Part shown: positions 17,787 through 25,129 of the stretch, piece by piece
How the letters are laid out: the number at the start of each line of letters is the position of its first letter
Position numbering within the stretch: position 1 is the first letter of the stretch
NCBI GenBank assembly: GCA_030681555.1
Contig: JAUXRW010000151.1
Location: forward strand, 1-44,641
Reading direction: 5' to 3'
Source: Acidimicrobiales bacterium
GTDB lineage: Bacteria; Actinomycetota; Acidimicrobiia; Acidimicrobiales; VFJN01
Length of the DNA stretch: 44,641 bases
The notes under the pieces: generated by a model
Database searches by the model: none
What the model saw: the letters and a program-made list of their open reading frames with translations, nothing else
Told to the model about the DNA's origin: nothing
Made by a program: the position numbers and the translations under genes

Positions 17787-18697
17787 GGACCGGCCCCGGC
17801 CGCGGCCGCGGCGATCGTGGCGCGAGCCGCCAGCACGGCGGCCATGACGTCGGCGGTGCGGCGGGCGCCCCGAACATCGTGGGCGCGGAGGATCCGGCTG
17901 CCGAGCGCGATGCCGAGCGCATGGGCGGCATCGCTCGCCTCCCGCCGGTCCTCGACGGCGGTGCCCACGAGCTCGCCGAGGAAGCGCTTGTTGGACGCCG
18001 ACAGGAACAGCGGCCAGCCGAGCGTGGCGAGCCGATCGTGGGCCCGGAGGAGCTCGAGCGACTGCGCTGCGGTCTTGCCGAGGTCGAGGCCGGCATCGAC
18101 CATCACCCGCTCGCGGGGGATACCGGCCGCCTCTGCCCGCACCGCCCGGTCGCGGAGGAACCCGGCGACCGCGTGGACCACGGGCTCGTCGTAGACTGGC
18201 TCCGGATCGGCAACGCGGGGCCCGATGCGGATGTGGGTCGCCACGACGGACGCCCCGGCAGCAGCGGCGACGGCGAGATAGTCCGGGTCTGCGAACCCGC
18301 TGATGTCGTTGCCGACCACGGCCCCGGCCGCCAGGGCCTGCTCGAGCACCGACGCCCGCCAGGTGTCGACGGAGAGCGGCACGTCAAAGCGCGCGCGCAG
18401 GGCCTCGATGGCGGGGATGACCCGCTCGAGCTCCTCGTCCGGGGAGACCTCGGGCCCGGGGCCGGCCTTCACGCCGCCCACGTCGAGGAAGTCGGCTCCT
18501 TCGGCCACGAGCTCTTCGGCCTTCGCGAGGAAGGCCTCGAAGTCGTAGTACCGGCCCTGGTCGTAGAACGAGTCGGGGGTGCGGTTGAGGATCCCCATGA
18601 CCAGGGCCCGATGGCGGATGTCGAACCGGTGCGGGCCGAGGGCGACCTCCGTGCACGGCAGGTCGAGCACCACCTGCCACGGCGTCGGGACGTCCAC
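17783..18697 (-). CDS. folP2: Dihydropteroate-synthase-like protein, FolP2 type
   Basis: A 304-residue TIM barrel with the pterin-binding signature MGILNRTPDSFYDQG (34-48). The second loop reads DVGGVKAGPG (72-81), where a true DHPS has a GGESTRPG-type loop. NRTPDSFYD plus GGVKAGPG are features of mycobacterial FolP2, which shows no detectable DHPS activity, so this may not make dihydropteroate. No other folate gene is adjacent. The GTG start lies 6 nt after TAGGTT, whose TAG is the comEC stop. The gene overlaps holA by 4 bp. Confidence 0.82.
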   Translation of the reverse strand: MDVPTPWQVVLDLPCTEVALGPHRFDIRHRALVMGILNRTPDSFYDQGRYYDFEAFLAKAEELVAEGADFLDVGGVKAGPGPEVSPDEELERVIPAIEALRARFDVPLSVDTWRASVLEQALAAGAVVGNDISGFADPDYLAVAAAAGASVVATHIRIGPRVADPEPVYDEPVVHAVAGFLRDRAVRAEAAGIPRERVMVDAGLDLGKTAAQSLELLRAHDRLATLGWPLFLSASNKRFLGELVGTAVEDRREASDAAHALGIALGSRILRAHDVRGARRTADVMAAVLAARATIAAAAAGAGP

Positions 18698-18703
18698 CGG
18701 GCG

Positions 18704-18709
18704 AACCTA
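18704..18709 (-). promoter_or_regulatory. -10 box for folP2-holA, shared with the comEC stop codon
   Basis: TAGGTT on the minus strand ends 6 nt before the folP2 GTG (leaderless geometry). Its TAG (18707-18709) is the termination codon of comEC. Confidence 0.45.
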
Positions 18710-20512
18710 CCCGCTGTCCCGGGGCGCCGGTCTGGCCTCGACGACGAGCCGCTGCTCCCCTTGCACCACGGTGACAAGCAGGTCTCCGACCACCAGCTCG
18801 GCCCCGCCCCGAGGCGCGGCGGTCACCGGTTCGCCCGGGGGGTCGGCGAGATCGCGAGGGGCGATGACGGCGCCGAGCGGGTGGTGCTCGGCCACGGCGT
18901 CGACCACCCGTCCGGGCACGGACGGGTCGACGAGCACCAGCACGGTGATGCTCCCGACGCCGGCCCGGCGCAGGTGCTCGAGCGTGGCGGCCGCACCGAG
19001 GGTGGTGCGCCACCCCGCGCCGCCGAGGGCGACGATGTCGACCTCCTGGTCGTGCCAGCGCACGATGCCCGGCGCCAGCGCGCTGCGGAGGGGTGGGGGC
19101 ACCCGCACGACAAGCACGGCGACGGCGATGCTCGCGGCGCCGAGGGCCAGGCCGACACCCCGCCAGCGGACCGAGCCACAGCGGTGCGCGAGCACCGCAA
19201 GGCCGACGCCCACGGCGACACCAGCCACCTCGCGGGGACCGAGCTCGCCGAGGGGCGCGGCAGCGGCCCGCGCCGCGACCTGCTCGATCCATCCCAGCAG
19301 CAGCCTGGTCGGAAGATGGAGGACCTCGGCTGCCGTTCCGCCGAGCAGCCCGGCGAGCAGGCCCCCGGTGAGGCCCCACGCCATCACCGCCCCGGCCGCT
19401 GGCACGGCGAGGAGGTTCGCGGGCAGGGCGGCCACGGGCAGCGGGCCGAAGGCGGCCAGCAGCACCGGAGCCACCCCGAGCTGGGCCGCCATCGTGACGC
19501 CGAGCGGGCCTGCGATCCATCGAGGTCCAGGGAGCACCCCGGCGATCGGCACAGCCAGGAGCACGATCGCCGCTGCGGCCGCGACGGACAGCTGGAAGCC
19601 CACGGCGCCCACGAGCAACGGATCCACCACCAGCAGCCCGGTCACCGCCAGCGCCAGCAACCGAAGCCGCGAGGTGGGGCGGGCCACGGTCATCGTCAGC
19701 GCAGCGAGCGCCGCCATCGCCGCGGCGCGCAGCACCGACGGCTCGAACCGGGTCAGCAGACCGAAGAGGCCCACCAGCGCGATGGTCCCAACCAGTCGGG
19801 GCCACAGGCGGAGCCGCCTGGCCAGCGGTCCGGCCAGCGCGAGGACGAAGGCCACGTTCTGCCCCGACACGGCCAGCAGGTGGGTGAGCCCGGCCCCCTG
19901 GAAGTCGTCCGCCAGCGCAGCCGACTGCGCCCGGTCGTCCCCGATGACGAGGCCGGTGAACAGGCTGCGCTGGGAGGGCGACAGGGACGTGGCGCCGTCG
20001 ACGAGGGTGCGACGCAGGGTGTTGGCGATGCGGCTGGCCGGGTCCGGCGGCGGTCCTGGCTCGATGCGGTGGACGGTGAGGCGAGCTGCGATGTGCCGGC
20101 TCACGAGCCAGGGCGCACCGCTCGGCGCCGGAGCGAGGAGGCCGCGCACCAGGACCCGCTCGCCGGCCAAGCGCGGCCGCAGGGCCTCCGCGGCGAGCCC
20201 GCCGGCTCGCAGCTCCACGCGACGGCCGTGGACGCGCGCGTCGGCCCGCACGCCGTCGCCGGCCGGCTCCGGGTCGGTGAGGAGCTGCACCGTCGCCGCC
20301 ACCGGACCTTCGGGCGCCTCGTCGAGCCCGGCCAGTGCCCGCTCCGCCAGCACGCTCGTGAGCAGCGCCACCCCCGCGCACAGCAGCGCCGGCCGGCGGA
20401 GCGACGCGGCAGCGGTCATGGCGGCCATCGCGAACAGGAGCGGCACGGCGCTCGGACGCAGGGCGCCCACCGCCGCGGCGACCGCCATGGCGACAGCCCA
20501 TCGGTCGGCCAC
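18707..20512 (-). CDS. comEC: ComEC/Rec2-family DNA uptake channel with a degenerate C-terminal domain
   Basis: A 601-residue membrane protein. Its N-terminal helices are followed by a soluble OB-like segment (about 68-150) and the ComEC competence domain with LTHLLAVSGQN (209-219). Many further membrane helices run to about residue 470. ComEC forms the inner-membrane channel for single-stranded DNA in natural transformation. The last 120 residues occupy the place of the usual metallo-beta-lactamase domain but show no HxHxDH metal motif, and the protein is shorter than full-length homologues. Nuclease activity is therefore unlikely. GTG start 6 bp downstream of comEA. Confidence 0.88.
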   Translation of the reverse strand: MADRWAVAMAVAAAVGALRPSAVPLLFAMAAMTAAASLRRPALLCAGVALLTSVLAERALAGLDEAPEGPVAATVQLLTDPEPAGDGVRADARVHGRRVELRAGGLAAEALRPRLAGERVLVRGLLAPAPSGAPWLVSRHIAARLTVHRIEPGPPPDPASRIANTLRRTLVDGATSLSPSQRSLFTGLVIGDDRAQSAALADDFQGAGLTHLLAVSGQNVAFVLALAGPLARRLRLWPRLVGTIALVGLFGLLTRFEPSVLRAAAMAALAALTMTVARPTSRLRLLALAVTGLLVVDPLLVGAVGFQLSVAAAAAIVLLAVPIAGVLPGPRWIAGPLGVTMAAQLGVAPVLLAAFGPLPVAALPANLLAVPAAGAVMAWGLTGGLLAGLLGGTAAEVLHLPTRLLLGWIEQVAARAAAAPLGELGPREVAGVAVGVGLAVLAHRCGSVRWRGVGLALGAASIAVAVLVVRVPPPLRSALAPGIVRWHDQEVDIVALGGAGWRTTLGAAATLEHLRRAGVGSITVLVLVDPSVPGRVVDAVAEHHPLGAVIAPRDLADPPGEPVTAAPRGGAELVVGDLLVTVVQGEQRLVVEARPAPRDSG

Positions 20513-20518
20513 GACGGC

Positions 20519-21265
20519 TCAGACCGTCACGAGCGGCCGGAGCTGCTCGAGCTTGGCGTCGCCGATGCCGCGCACGTCGAGCAGCTCCTCGACCGACGTG
20601 AAGCCCCCGACCCGCTCCCGGTGCTCGATGATCGCCGCCGCGGTCGTCGGGCCGACGCCGGGGAGAGCATCGAGAGCCGCTGCGTCCGCCGTGTTCAGGT
20701 CCACCGGGCCGGCCGGCGCCTCGCTCGGGCCGTCCGCCCCGCCGACCGCACCCGCCACGGGCGGCGGATCCTCCCCCACCCGCGGCACGTACACCCGCTC
20801 GCCGTCCGCCACGGGCGCGGCCAGGTTGATGCGGCCGCCGTCGGCGTCGGGGGTGAGGCCGCCTGCGGCCTCGATGGCGTCGACCACGCGGGCCCCGGCG
20901 ACGAGGTCGTGCACGCCGGCGTGGGTCACGGCGCCGGCGACGTGCACCACCAGCGCTTCCGGCGGGGCCGCGGTGGTGGCAGAGGTGGGCGAGGGGACAG
21001 CGGACGTGCTCGCGAACGGCAGGGCGACCTCGGGCGGCGCAGCCGGAGGCCGGGTGACCCAGAGCACGACAAGGGCGGCCACCACGACGAGCCCCGCCCC
21101 GACCGCCAGGCGCAGCGGCGTGGAGCCGGTGGCGTCGGCCAGCTGCTCAAGGCGGTCGCGCCACGAGCGCGGCGGCAGGGGGCGGGCCAGCTCCTCGCCG
21201 GGCTCGGACGGGGGCGCGGGGGTGTCGAGCAACGGATCCTCCAGGCGCGACGAGACGTCAGGCAC
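20519..21265 (-). CDS. comEA: ComEA-type DNA-binding competence protein
   Basis: A 248-residue protein with one membrane helix (about 51-69), a Pro/Ser/Thr-rich stalk and an SLBB domain (about 105-160, VVHVAGAVTHAGVHDL). A C-terminal pair of helix-hairpin-helix motifs follows (VDLNTADAAALDALPGVG and LLDVRGIGDAKLEQLRPL). It would bind incoming double-stranded DNA outside the membrane and pass it to ComEC, which follows 6 bp downstream. Start codon GTG. A TAGCGT box (21283-21288) lies 17 nt upstream, giving a leader of about 10 nt. Confidence 0.92.
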   Translation of the reverse strand: MPDVSSRLEDPLLDTPAPPSEPGEELARPLPPRSWRDRLEQLADATGSTPLRLAVGAGLVVVAALVVLWVTRPPAAPPEVALPFASTSAVPSPTSATTAAPPEALVVHVAGAVTHAGVHDLVAGARVVDAIEAAGGLTPDADGGRINLAAPVADGERVYVPRVGEDPPPVAGAVGGADGPSEAPAGPVDLNTADAAALDALPGVGPTTAAAIIEHRERVGGFTSVEELLDVRGIGDAKLEQLRPLVTV

Positions 21266-21282
21266 CGGGGGAAGCGAGGGTG

Positions 21283-21288
21283 ACGCTA
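21283..21288 (-). promoter_or_regulatory. -10 box for comEA-comEC
   Basis: TAGCGT on the minus strand lies 17 nt before the comEA GTG. It has the same box form as the other promoters in the window but a short leader. Confidence 0.35.
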
Positions 21289-21343
21289 GCGGCCGGCCTC
21301 GTCCGAGGGAACGGCCGATGGTCGGCGCGTCAGCGCCGACCGA

Positions 21344-22060
21344 TCAGAACAGGCGGCTGGTGAGCGACTTGCGGTAGGTGGCGGTGCGCTCGTCGTCCGG
21401 GCCCAGCACCTCGAGCAGGTCGAGGTACCGCTGCCGGGCCTCGTCGTCGTCCTTCACCCGTTCGAGCAGCCCGTCGAGCTCGGCGGTGACCTCGTCTCCA
21501 GCGACCGACGTCCCCACCCGGGCCAGTGCGGCCACCCGCCGCGTCTCCGCGGACTCGGGGATCCGCTCGAGGAGAGCGAGCGCCTCCGCGGTGGCGGCGT
21601 CGTCACCCCGTCCGACGAGCAGCTCGGCCAACGCGACGACGGCCCCGGGGTGCCCGGCGTCCTGCTCGAGCACCTGCCGCAGGCTGGCCTCGTCGCCTTG
21701 CGCCAGGAGCTTGCCGATGGTGTCCTCGGCCTCCGTGGGCAGCAGCCCGGCCACGAACTCGCGCACGGCCGCCTCGGGCTGGGCGCCGACGAAGCCGTCG
21801 ACGATCTTGCCGTCGCGCAGCGCGTAGACCGCGGGGATTCCCTGCACCTGGAAGGCCTGGGCCGTCTGCCGGTTGCTGTCGACGTCGACCTTGGCGAGCA
21901 CGACCTTGCCCTGCGTCTCGTCGATGACCTTCTCGAGGATCGGGCCGAGCGTCTTGCACGGCCCGCACCACTCGGCCCAGAGGTCGACGACCACCGGCAC
22001 GGTACTGGACCGCTCGACGACCTCGATGGGGAACGTGGCGTCGGTGACGTCGATGGACAT
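21344..22060 (-). CDS. Thioredoxin-domain co-chaperone (CnoX/YbbN type)
   Basis: A 238-residue protein with an N-terminal thioredoxin fold (WCGPC at 31-35, cis-proline in QGIPAVY) and a C-terminal helical TPR region (about 115-238) of the YbbN/CnoX type. Such proteins hold oxidised or unfolded clients for GroEL or DnaK. Enterobacterial CnoX has lost the first cysteine, whereas here both cysteines are present and thiol-disulfide exchange is likely. The ATG lies 6 nt after TAGATT. It is divergent from the phosphotransferase gene, with about 60 bp carrying both promoters. Confidence 0.88.
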   Translation of the reverse strand: MSIDVTDATFPIEVVERSSTVPVVVDLWAEWCGPCKTLGPILEKVIDETQGKVVLAKVDVDSNRQTAQAFQVQGIPAVYALRDGKIVDGFVGAQPEAAVREFVAGLLPTEAEDTIGKLLAQGDEASLRQVLEQDAGHPGAVVALAELLVGRGDDAATAEALALLERIPESAETRRVAALARVGTSVAGDEVTAELDGLLERVKDDDEARQRYLDLLEVLGPDDERTATYRKSLTSRLF

Positions 22061-22066
22061 GTGCGC

Positions 22067-22072
22067 AATCTA
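22067..22072 (-). promoter_or_regulatory. -10 box for the thioredoxin-domain gene
   Basis: TAGATT on the minus strand lies 6 nt before the ATG at 22060 (leaderless geometry). A TACCCT box for the divergent gene lies at 22083-22088 on the plus strand. Confidence 0.45.
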
Positions 22073-22120
22073 CCGGCGGGGATACCCTCGCCAACCAGGA
22101 CGGCCTACGGAGGGAGATCG

Positions 22121-23152
22121 GTGACCGAGACGATCAAGGGCGTCGACGTGCCGAGCGTGACCGCGTGGTTCGAGGCCAACGTCAGCGGCGCCCGGGGGCC
22201 CTTGCGCTTCGACCTCATCGCCGGAGGCCACTCCAACCTCACCTACGGCGTCACCGATGCGGACGACCACCGCTACGTCCTGCGCCGCCCGCCGCTCGGC
22301 CATGTGCTCGCCACGGCCCACGACATGGGCCGGGAGCACAAGATCATCTCCGCCCTCGGCCCCACCGACGTGCCGGTGGCCCCGGCCCTCGGCCTGTGCA
22401 CCGACGACGCCGTGAACGGCGCTCCCTTCTACGTGATGGAGTACGTCGACGGGCAGGTGCTACGCGACGGCGCCGCCGCTGAGGCCATCTCCCCCGACGC
22501 GCGGGCGAACGCGAGCCGGTCGATCGCCGACACGCTCGCCAAGGTCCACGCCGTCGACCCCGATGCGGTCGGGCTCGGCGACCTGGGCAAGAAGGAGGGC
22601 TACATCGAGCGACAGCTCAAGCGCTGGTACGGCCAGTGGGGGCAGTCGAAGACGCGGGAGCTGCCAGCCATCGACGAGGTGCACGACGCCCTGCTCGCCC
22701 GCATCCCGGACCAGGGCCCGGCCGCCATCGTCCACGGGGACTACCGGCTCGACAACTGCATGACGGATGCGGAGGGCAACATCATCGCGGTGCTCGACTG
22801 GGAGATCTGCACGCTCGGCGACCCCCTCGCCGACCTCGGGCTGCTGATGGTGTACTGGACCGAGCCCGACGACGAGGTGGCCATGCTGCTCACCGCGCCG
22901 ACCGCCATCGACGGCTTCATGAGCCGCCAGCAGGTCCTCGACCGCTACGCCGAGGTCTCCGGCCGCAACCTGTCGGACATCGACTTCTACATCGCCTTCG
23001 GCTACTGGAAGCTCGCCTGCATCGTGGAGGGCGTGTACGCCCGGTACGTCGGCGGGGCGCTCGGCAACGACGCGAAGGGCTTCGAGGGGTTCGCCATCCA
23101 GGTCGAGCGCTGCGCCGCGGCCGCCGCCGAAGCCGTCGGACGCCTCTCGTGA
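22121..23152 (+). CDS. APH-family phosphotransferase (ACAD10/11-like kinase domain)
   Basis: A 343-residue member of the aminoglycoside-phosphotransferase/choline-kinase fold. The ATP-lid region is DLIAGGHSNLTYGV, the catalytic loop is HGDYRLDN (H205-D207) and the metal-binding motif is LDWE (D226). Overall it matches the group related to the kinase domain of ACAD10/11, which phosphorylates hydroxyacyl or other small substrates, rather than drug-resistance enzymes. The GTG at 22121 is set by a strong GGAGGGAG ribosome-binding site 4 nt upstream. An open frame continues upstream across the divergent gene but is not coding there. A PAC2-family gene follows after 13 bp. Confidence 0.85.
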   Translation: MTETIKGVDVPSVTAWFEANVSGARGPLRFDLIAGGHSNLTYGVTDADDHRYVLRRPPLGHVLATAHDMGREHKIISALGPTDVPVAPALGLCTDDAVNGAPFYVMEYVDGQVLRDGAAAEAISPDARANASRSIADTLAKVHAVDPDAVGLGDLGKKEGYIERQLKRWYGQWGQSKTRELPAIDEVHDALLARIPDQGPAAIVHGDYRLDNCMTDAEGNIIAVLDWEICTLGDPLADLGLLMVYWTEPDDEVAMLLTAPTAIDGFMSRQQVLDRYAEVSGRNLSDIDFYIAFGYWKLACIVEGVYARYVGGALGNDAKGFEGFAIQVERCAAAAAEAVGRLS

Positions 23153-23165
23153 CGCGGACCGGTCG

Positions 23166-24017
23166 ATGACCTCGCTCTACGCCATGGTCGACCAGCCCGA
23201 CCTCGACGCACCCGTGCTCGTGGTGGTGCTCAAGGGCTGGATCGACGCGGGCCTCGGCGCGAACGGCGCGGCCGACGTGCTGCTCGAGCACCTCGAGCGG
23301 CGCACCATCGCCCGCTTCGACGCCGACGCGCTCCTCGACTGGCGGGCGCGCCGGCCGATCATGCGCCTCGAGGACGGCGTGAACACCCAGCTCGCCTGGG
23401 AGGAGACAGAGCTGTCCTGGGCCAAGGACCTGGCGGGCAACGACGTGCTGCTCCTCCTCGGCAACGAACCCGACCACACCTGGCTGGCCTTCTCGGAGCA
23501 GGTCGTCGACCTCGCCCTCGACCTCGGCTGCCGCATGGTCGTCGGGCTGGCGGCCTATCCGGCGCCGGCGCCCCACACGCGGCCTCCGCTCGTTGCGGCC
23601 GCCGCCTCAGGGCCCGAGCTGGCTGCCGGGCTGGTGCGCTCCACCGTCGAGGTGCCCACCGGGGTGCAGGGGATGATCGAGCGTCGAGCGGCGCTCCGGG
23701 GTCTGCCGGCCCTCGGCCTCTGGGCCCAGGTGCCGCACTACGTCGCCGCGATGCCCTTTCCAGCGGCGAGCCTGGCGCTGTTGCAGACGACGAACACCGT
23801 CGCCGACATCGCCCTGCCCGTGGCCGACCTCGCCCAGCGGGCCGAGGCGAACCGGTCCCGGCTCGATGAGCTCATCGCCCAGAATCCCGAGCACCTGGCC
23901 ATGGTCACGCAGCTGGAGGCGCAGGTCGACCAGAGCGTGGCCAACGCCCAGCTCTCCGACACGTCCGGCGACGAGCTGGCCGCCGAGCTCGAGCGGTACC
24001 TCCGCGAGCAGAGCTGA
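23166..24017 (+). CDS. PAC2 family protein
   Basis: A 283-residue protein of the PAC2 superfamily, named after a proteasome assembly chaperone. It shows the KGWIDAGLGANGAADVLLEHL start and conserved internal GxxA/YPAPAPHTRP and MIERRAALRGLPALGLWAQVPHYVA blocks. Actinobacterial members form trimers. Their role is unsettled, although proteasome-linked and ATP-grasp-linked contexts are known. No proteasome gene is in the window. The last 60 residues are charged and probably helical. Likely co-transcribed with the kinase upstream. Confidence 0.85.
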   Translation: MTSLYAMVDQPDLDAPVLVVVLKGWIDAGLGANGAADVLLEHLERRTIARFDADALLDWRARRPIMRLEDGVNTQLAWEETELSWAKDLAGNDVLLLLGNEPDHTWLAFSEQVVDLALDLGCRMVVGLAAYPAPAPHTRPPLVAAAASGPELAAGLVRSTVEVPTGVQGMIERRAALRGLPALGLWAQVPHYVAAMPFPAASLALLQTTNTVADIALPVADLAQRAEANRSRLDELIAQNPEHLAMVTQLEAQVDQSVANAQLSDTSGDELAAELERYLREQS

Positions 24018-24027
24018 CGCGAGACCG

Positions 24028-24075
24028 CCGGAGGACCGCACTTGCCGGAGGACCGCACTTGACCGTGCGGTCAAG
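24028..24075. promoter_or_regulatory. Operator region of the LLM gene: tandem 17-bp repeat and two overlapping palindromes
   Basis: Two abutting perfect copies of CCGGAGGACCGCACTTG lie at 24028-24044 and 24045-24061. The second runs into an inverted repeat with arms GACCGCAC (24051-24058) and GTGCGGTC (24065-24072), and the 6-nt centre is TTGACC, a -35-like hexamer. A second palindrome, CTTGACCG-TG-CGGTCAAG (24058-24075), overlaps it and has the size of a TetR-family operator. TAGGGT (24085-24090) follows, 7 nt before the ATG. A dedicated repressor is likely, but no TetR gene is in the window. Confidence 0.65.
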
Positions 24076-24084
24076 CGGCTTGTG

Positions 24085-24090
24085 TAGGGT
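24085..24090 (+). promoter_or_regulatory. -10 box for the LLM oxidoreductase gene
   Basis: TAGGGT ends 7 nt before the ATG at 24098 (leaderless geometry). The TTGACC inside the operator is 20 nt upstream, too far for a standard -35 spacing, so the -35 assignment is open. Confidence 0.4.
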
Positions 24091-24097
24091 CGCCGTC

Positions 24098-25108
24098 ATG
24101 AAGATCGACGGGAGCCTCGGTGGAGAGCTGACGAAGGCCGGCACCGCAGCGAGCGAGCTCGAGGAGCGGGGCTACGACGGGCTCTGGACCGCCGAGACGG
24201 CGCACGACCCCTTCTTCCCGCTGCTGCTCGCGTCCCAGTGCACCGAACGGGTGGAGCTGGGCACCGGGATCGCCGTCGCCTTCGCTCGCAGCCCGATGAA
24301 TCTGGCCCAGATCGCCTGGGACCTGCAGGCCGCCTCTGGTGGCCGGTTCCTGCTCGGCCTCGGGAGCCAGATCAAGCCGCACATCACCAAGCGGTTCTCG
24401 ATGCCGTGGTCTCACCCGGCGCCACGGATGCGTGAGCTCGTCCTCGCCATCCGGGCCATCTGGGCGTGCTGGAACGACGGCACGAAGCTCGACTTCCAGG
24501 GCGAGTTCTACACGCACACCCTGATGACGCCGTTCTTCAATCCGGGTCCGAACCCGCACGGCGACGCCAAGATCTTCCTGGCGGGCGTCGGCGAGCGCAT
24601 GACCGAGGTCGCCGGCGAGGTCTGCGACGGGTTCCTGTGCCACGGCTTCACCACCGAGCGCTACCTGCGCGAGGTCACGCTCCCCGCCCTCGAGCGGGGC
24701 GCGGCCAAGGCCGGGCGCGCGGTGACCGACATCGAGATCTCGGGGCCGGCGTTCGTCGTCACGGGCACCAACGAGGAGGAGATGGCGGCGTCGATCGCCG
24801 GCACCAAGCAGCAGATCGCCTTCTACGGCTCCACCCCGGCGTACCGCGGCGTGCTGGAGCTGCACGGCTGGGGTGCGCTCCAGGACGACCTGAACCGCAT
24901 GTCGAAGGAAGGGAAGTGGGCGGAGATGGGCGAGCTCATCGATGACGAGATGCTGGACGCCTTCGCCGTGGTGGCCGAGCCGGAGAAGCTGGCCGACGGG
25001 CTGCACGCCCGGTACGGCGACGTCGTCCAGCGGTTGAGCTTCTACGCCCCCTACGCCAGCGATCCGGCGCGGTGGGCATCGGTGATGGACCAGCTGCAGG
25101 CCGTCTGA
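24098..25108 (+). CDS. Luciferase-like (LLM) oxidoreductase, probably F420-dependent
   Basis: A 336-residue TIM-barrel enzyme of the bacterial luciferase-like class. The typical blocks are AASELEERGYDGLWTAET, ELGTGIAVAFARSPMNLAQIAWDLQAAS, GRFLLGLGSQIKPHI and IFLAGVGERMTEVAGEVCDGFL. These match the TIGR03617-like F420 family common in mycolic-acid and fatty-acid contexts of actinobacteria. The substrate is unknown. The ATG at 24098 fits both the family start (MKIDGSLGG) and the -10 box 7 nt upstream; a longer in-frame ORF from 24059 would begin inside the operator. The gene converges on the acyl-AMP ligase. Confidence 0.87.
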   Translation: MKIDGSLGGELTKAGTAASELEERGYDGLWTAETAHDPFFPLLLASQCTERVELGTGIAVAFARSPMNLAQIAWDLQAASGGRFLLGLGSQIKPHITKRFSMPWSHPAPRMRELVLAIRAIWACWNDGTKLDFQGEFYTHTLMTPFFNPGPNPHGDAKIFLAGVGERMTEVAGEVCDGFLCHGFTTERYLREVTLPALERGAAKAGRAVTDIEISGPAFVVTGTNEEEMAASIAGTKQQIAFYGSTPAYRGVLELHGWGALQDDLNRMSKEGKWAEMGELIDDEMLDAFAVVAEPEKLADGLHARYGDVVQRLSFYAPYASDPARWASVMDQLQAV

Positions 25109-25129
25109 CGGGCCGCCGCCCGGTGCGGG

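Noticed and set aside
17879-21283. 1134-codon open frame on the plus strand
   Set aside because: Antisense to folP2, comEC and comEA. Its product is a low-complexity His/Arg/Gly-rich string with no domain.
22121-23152. Aminoglycoside resistance gene
   Set aside because: It shares the APH fold, but the sequence pattern matches the ACAD10/11-like group and the context is metabolic.
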